Of a stretch of DNA of 7,127 nt, positions 5,976-7,127 are shown piece by piece. Below the pieces are notes generated by a model. It was not told the origin of the DNA. It was given only the letters and a program-made list of their open reading frames with translations, and did not search any database. Location: assembly GCF_043424415.1 (NCBI RefSeq), contig NZ_JBHWOO010000054.1:1-7127 (forward strand), in the 5' to 3' direction. A program made the translations under genes and the position numbers. Source of the DNA: Luteococcus sp043424415 (lineage in GTDB: Bacteria; Actinomycetota; Actinomycetes; Propionibacteriales; Propionibacteriaceae). Numbering within the stretch: position 1 is the stretch's first letter; each line of letters opens with the position of its first letter.

Positions 5976-6775
5976 TCCACATCGAGGCTGCGACACTGGC
6001 GGGCGGGGACAACAACCAGGATCGCTACGCCTACGGCGACGGCTGGGCCTTCGTCTTGGACGGCGCCAGCAGCTTCAGTGATGTGCCGCCGGTGCACGAC
6101 GGTGGTTGGTACGCCGAACGACTTAGGAACGCGCTGACAGTCGGACTCGCGACTGGCCAGCAGACGACTACCCCGCAGATCGTGGGTCGAGCCATCAGGA
6201 TGGCAAGCGCCGATCACGACGAGCACAAGCAGGGCCCCTGTCCCAACAGCACGATTGCGCTGGCTCGATGGGACTCGCAGTGGCTCGATCTCTATGCGCT
6301 TGGCGACTCATCAATCTTTTGCGCAACCAAGTCGGGAATTTTGGAAGTTACCGATCATCGTATCAACTCTGTTGGAATAGATGTGCGGCGCAAATATGCT
6401 CAGCGGCTTCGAACGGGAAGTGGATTCGATGAACACCATCGAGAGTTGTTAGCTGAACTGCAACAGAAGCAGCTGAGTCTCAGGAATAAGAACGATGGAT
6501 ATTGGATTGCCGGCAGTCAGCCGGAAGCCGCTCGCGTCGCTGAGGCCCGCAGGCTTTGTCGGTCGGACGTAAAGTCCCTCATCCTCAACACGGATGGTGT
6601 GCCTAGTGAAACCGCAAGGAATTTGTTGGAAAACGGAGCCGCCATGGAAGGGCTTCAAGAGGTGCTGAGAAGGCTCCATGGGCACGAGGAGCGGGATCCG
6701 AATGGTGTTCAAGTGCCCAGGGGAAAGGTTCACGACGATAAGACTATGGTTTCTGTGGAATTTATGACTGTCTGA
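5954..6775 (+). CDS. PP2C-family serine/threonine protein phosphatase
   Basis: A 273-residue metal-dependent phosphatase expected to remove phosphate from Ser/Thr residues of a partner protein in the cytoplasm. The PP2C motifs occur in order: NQDR at 21-24 (D23), VLDGASS at 34-40 (D36), ALGDSS at 115-120 (D118), NTDG at 212-215 (D214) and HDDKT at 260-264 (D261, D262). The metal-binding aspartates are thus kept, but the usual DGHGG loop is DGASS. There is no membrane segment or extra domain. The GTG at 5954 is the only plausible start in the frame; GGAGG lies 4 bases upstream, and the gene overlaps the HTH gene by 22 bases. GC is 40 of 60 bases near the start (6001-6060) but 86 of 180 at 6301-6480, with AT-ending codons common in the second half. 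No kinase partner is visible. The family call is firm; the substrate is unknown. Confidence 0.88.
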   Translation: MGTQDPLVHIEAATLAGGDNNQDRYAYGDGWAFVLDGASSFSDVPPVHDGGWYAERLRNALTVGLATGQQTTTPQIVGRAIRMASADHDEHKQGPCPNSTIALARWDSQWLDLYALGDSSIFCATKSGILEVTDHRINSVGIDVRRKYAQRLRTGSGFDEHHRELLAELQQKQLSLRNKNDGYWIAGSQPEAARVAEARRLCRSDVKSLILNTDGVPSETARNLLENGAAMEGLQEVLRRLHGHEERDPNGVQVPRGKVHDDKTMVSVEFMTV

Positions 6776-6802
6776 CTCCGGTCGAGTTGGTTGGAGGGAA
6801 AC

Positions 6803-7127
6803 ATGCCTGAAGAAAAACCTCGGATTGGGTTCCTTAATGATGGCGACCCGCGAACATCTACCCTGGTTGCCACATACGATGCGGATGAAACAGGTGTGGC
6901 GTTGTTCATCCCTTTTGACTCCTGGAGCGATCCGCGATCGAGATGGTGGGGTCAAGGAATCCATTACGGGGATGATCCGGGCAAGACTCGATTCTCATAT
7001 GAGTGTCCGCCGGTGCTGGACTATGTCGACTCAGTGGGGCGCGTAGGCCTCTTGGGGTGCCGCACACTAGGGAATTCTGTCGCATTTCCCTCTGGTATTG
7101 GCCGGGGGGTTATCGATGCTTCGTATG
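6803..7127 (+). CDS. Partial unknown protein, possible ApeA-type N-terminal domain
   Basis: An open frame from the ATG at 6803 runs off the window without a stop, giving at least 108 residues. GGAGG ends 5 bases before the start, and the gene begins 27 bases after the phosphatase stop on the same strand with no terminator between, so it likely belongs to the same operon. The visible part reads as a compact beta-rich domain: MPEEKPRIGFLNDGD, then VALFIPFDSW, and late VGLLGCRTLGNS with GIGRGVIDASY. The LLGC...G.G.I pattern reminds me of the N-terminal domain of ApeA-like proteins, which carry a C-terminal HEPN RNase domain and defend against phage. That is a recollection of a weak pattern, not a match, and the HEPN region would lie outside the window. 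The reading frame is well supported; the family is not. Confidence 0.72.
   Translation, partial: MPEEKPRIGFLNDGDPRTSTLVATYDADETGVALFIPFDSWSDPRSRWWGQGIHYGDDPGKTRFSYECPPVLDYVDSVGRVGLLGCRTLGNSVAFPSGIGRGVIDASY

Noticed and set aside
6776..6802. Terminator between the phosphatase and the third gene
   Set aside because: The 27-base gap has no stem-loop or T-run and carries a good Shine-Dalgarno, so the genes are treated as one operon.

Overview
The window looks like one end of an actinobacterial integrative and conjugative element (AICE, pSAM2-like). Three things point to a high-GC Actinomycetota host: about 70% GC over the left two thirds (43 of 60 bases in a sampled integrase stretch), GTG starts, and a rep-xis-int block of the pSAM2 type next to a single FtsK-like transfer ATPase. 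The species cannot be named from the sequence.

Bases 16-5031, minus strand, hold the element backbone as one tightly packed operon. Read in transcription order it has a small Pra-like protein (5031 to 4675, with an in-frame amber stop and a preserved tail to 4597), a membrane-anchored FtsK/SpoIIIE-type DNA translocase (4594-2867), a RepSA-like rolling-circle initiator with an HUH motif (2870-1314), a short helix-turn-helix excisionase (1310-1101) and a tyrosine integrase (1104-16). The junctions are a 2-base gap (if the amber codon is ignored), an ATGA overlap, a 3-base gap and a GTGA overlap, so the genes are very likely co-transcribed and translationally coupled. Together they would excise, replicate, transfer and re-insert the element. 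Only 15 bases lie beyond the integrase stop, so any attP/attL site and target tRNA gene fall outside the window.

Bases 5032-5189 are a small AT-richer divergent control region. It has a good minus-strand promoter (TTGACA, 16 bases, TACTCT), a short palindrome, and a motif repeated in mirror image in front of both divergent genes.

Bases 5190-7127, plus strand, hold a second gene cluster that looks like cargo. It contains a helix-turn-helix protein with an unrecognised C-terminal domain, a PP2C-type phosphatase overlapping it by 22 bases, and 27 bases later a gene cut off by the window edge. That third protein weakly resembles the N-terminal domain of ApeA-type HEPN defence proteins. GC falls to about 48% in the middle of the phosphatase gene, which fits later acquisition or mosaic origin. 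The HTH-PP2C-unknown trio is the best candidate here for an undescribed system, possibly a phosphosignalling or defence cassette, but the deciding part of the third gene is not visible.
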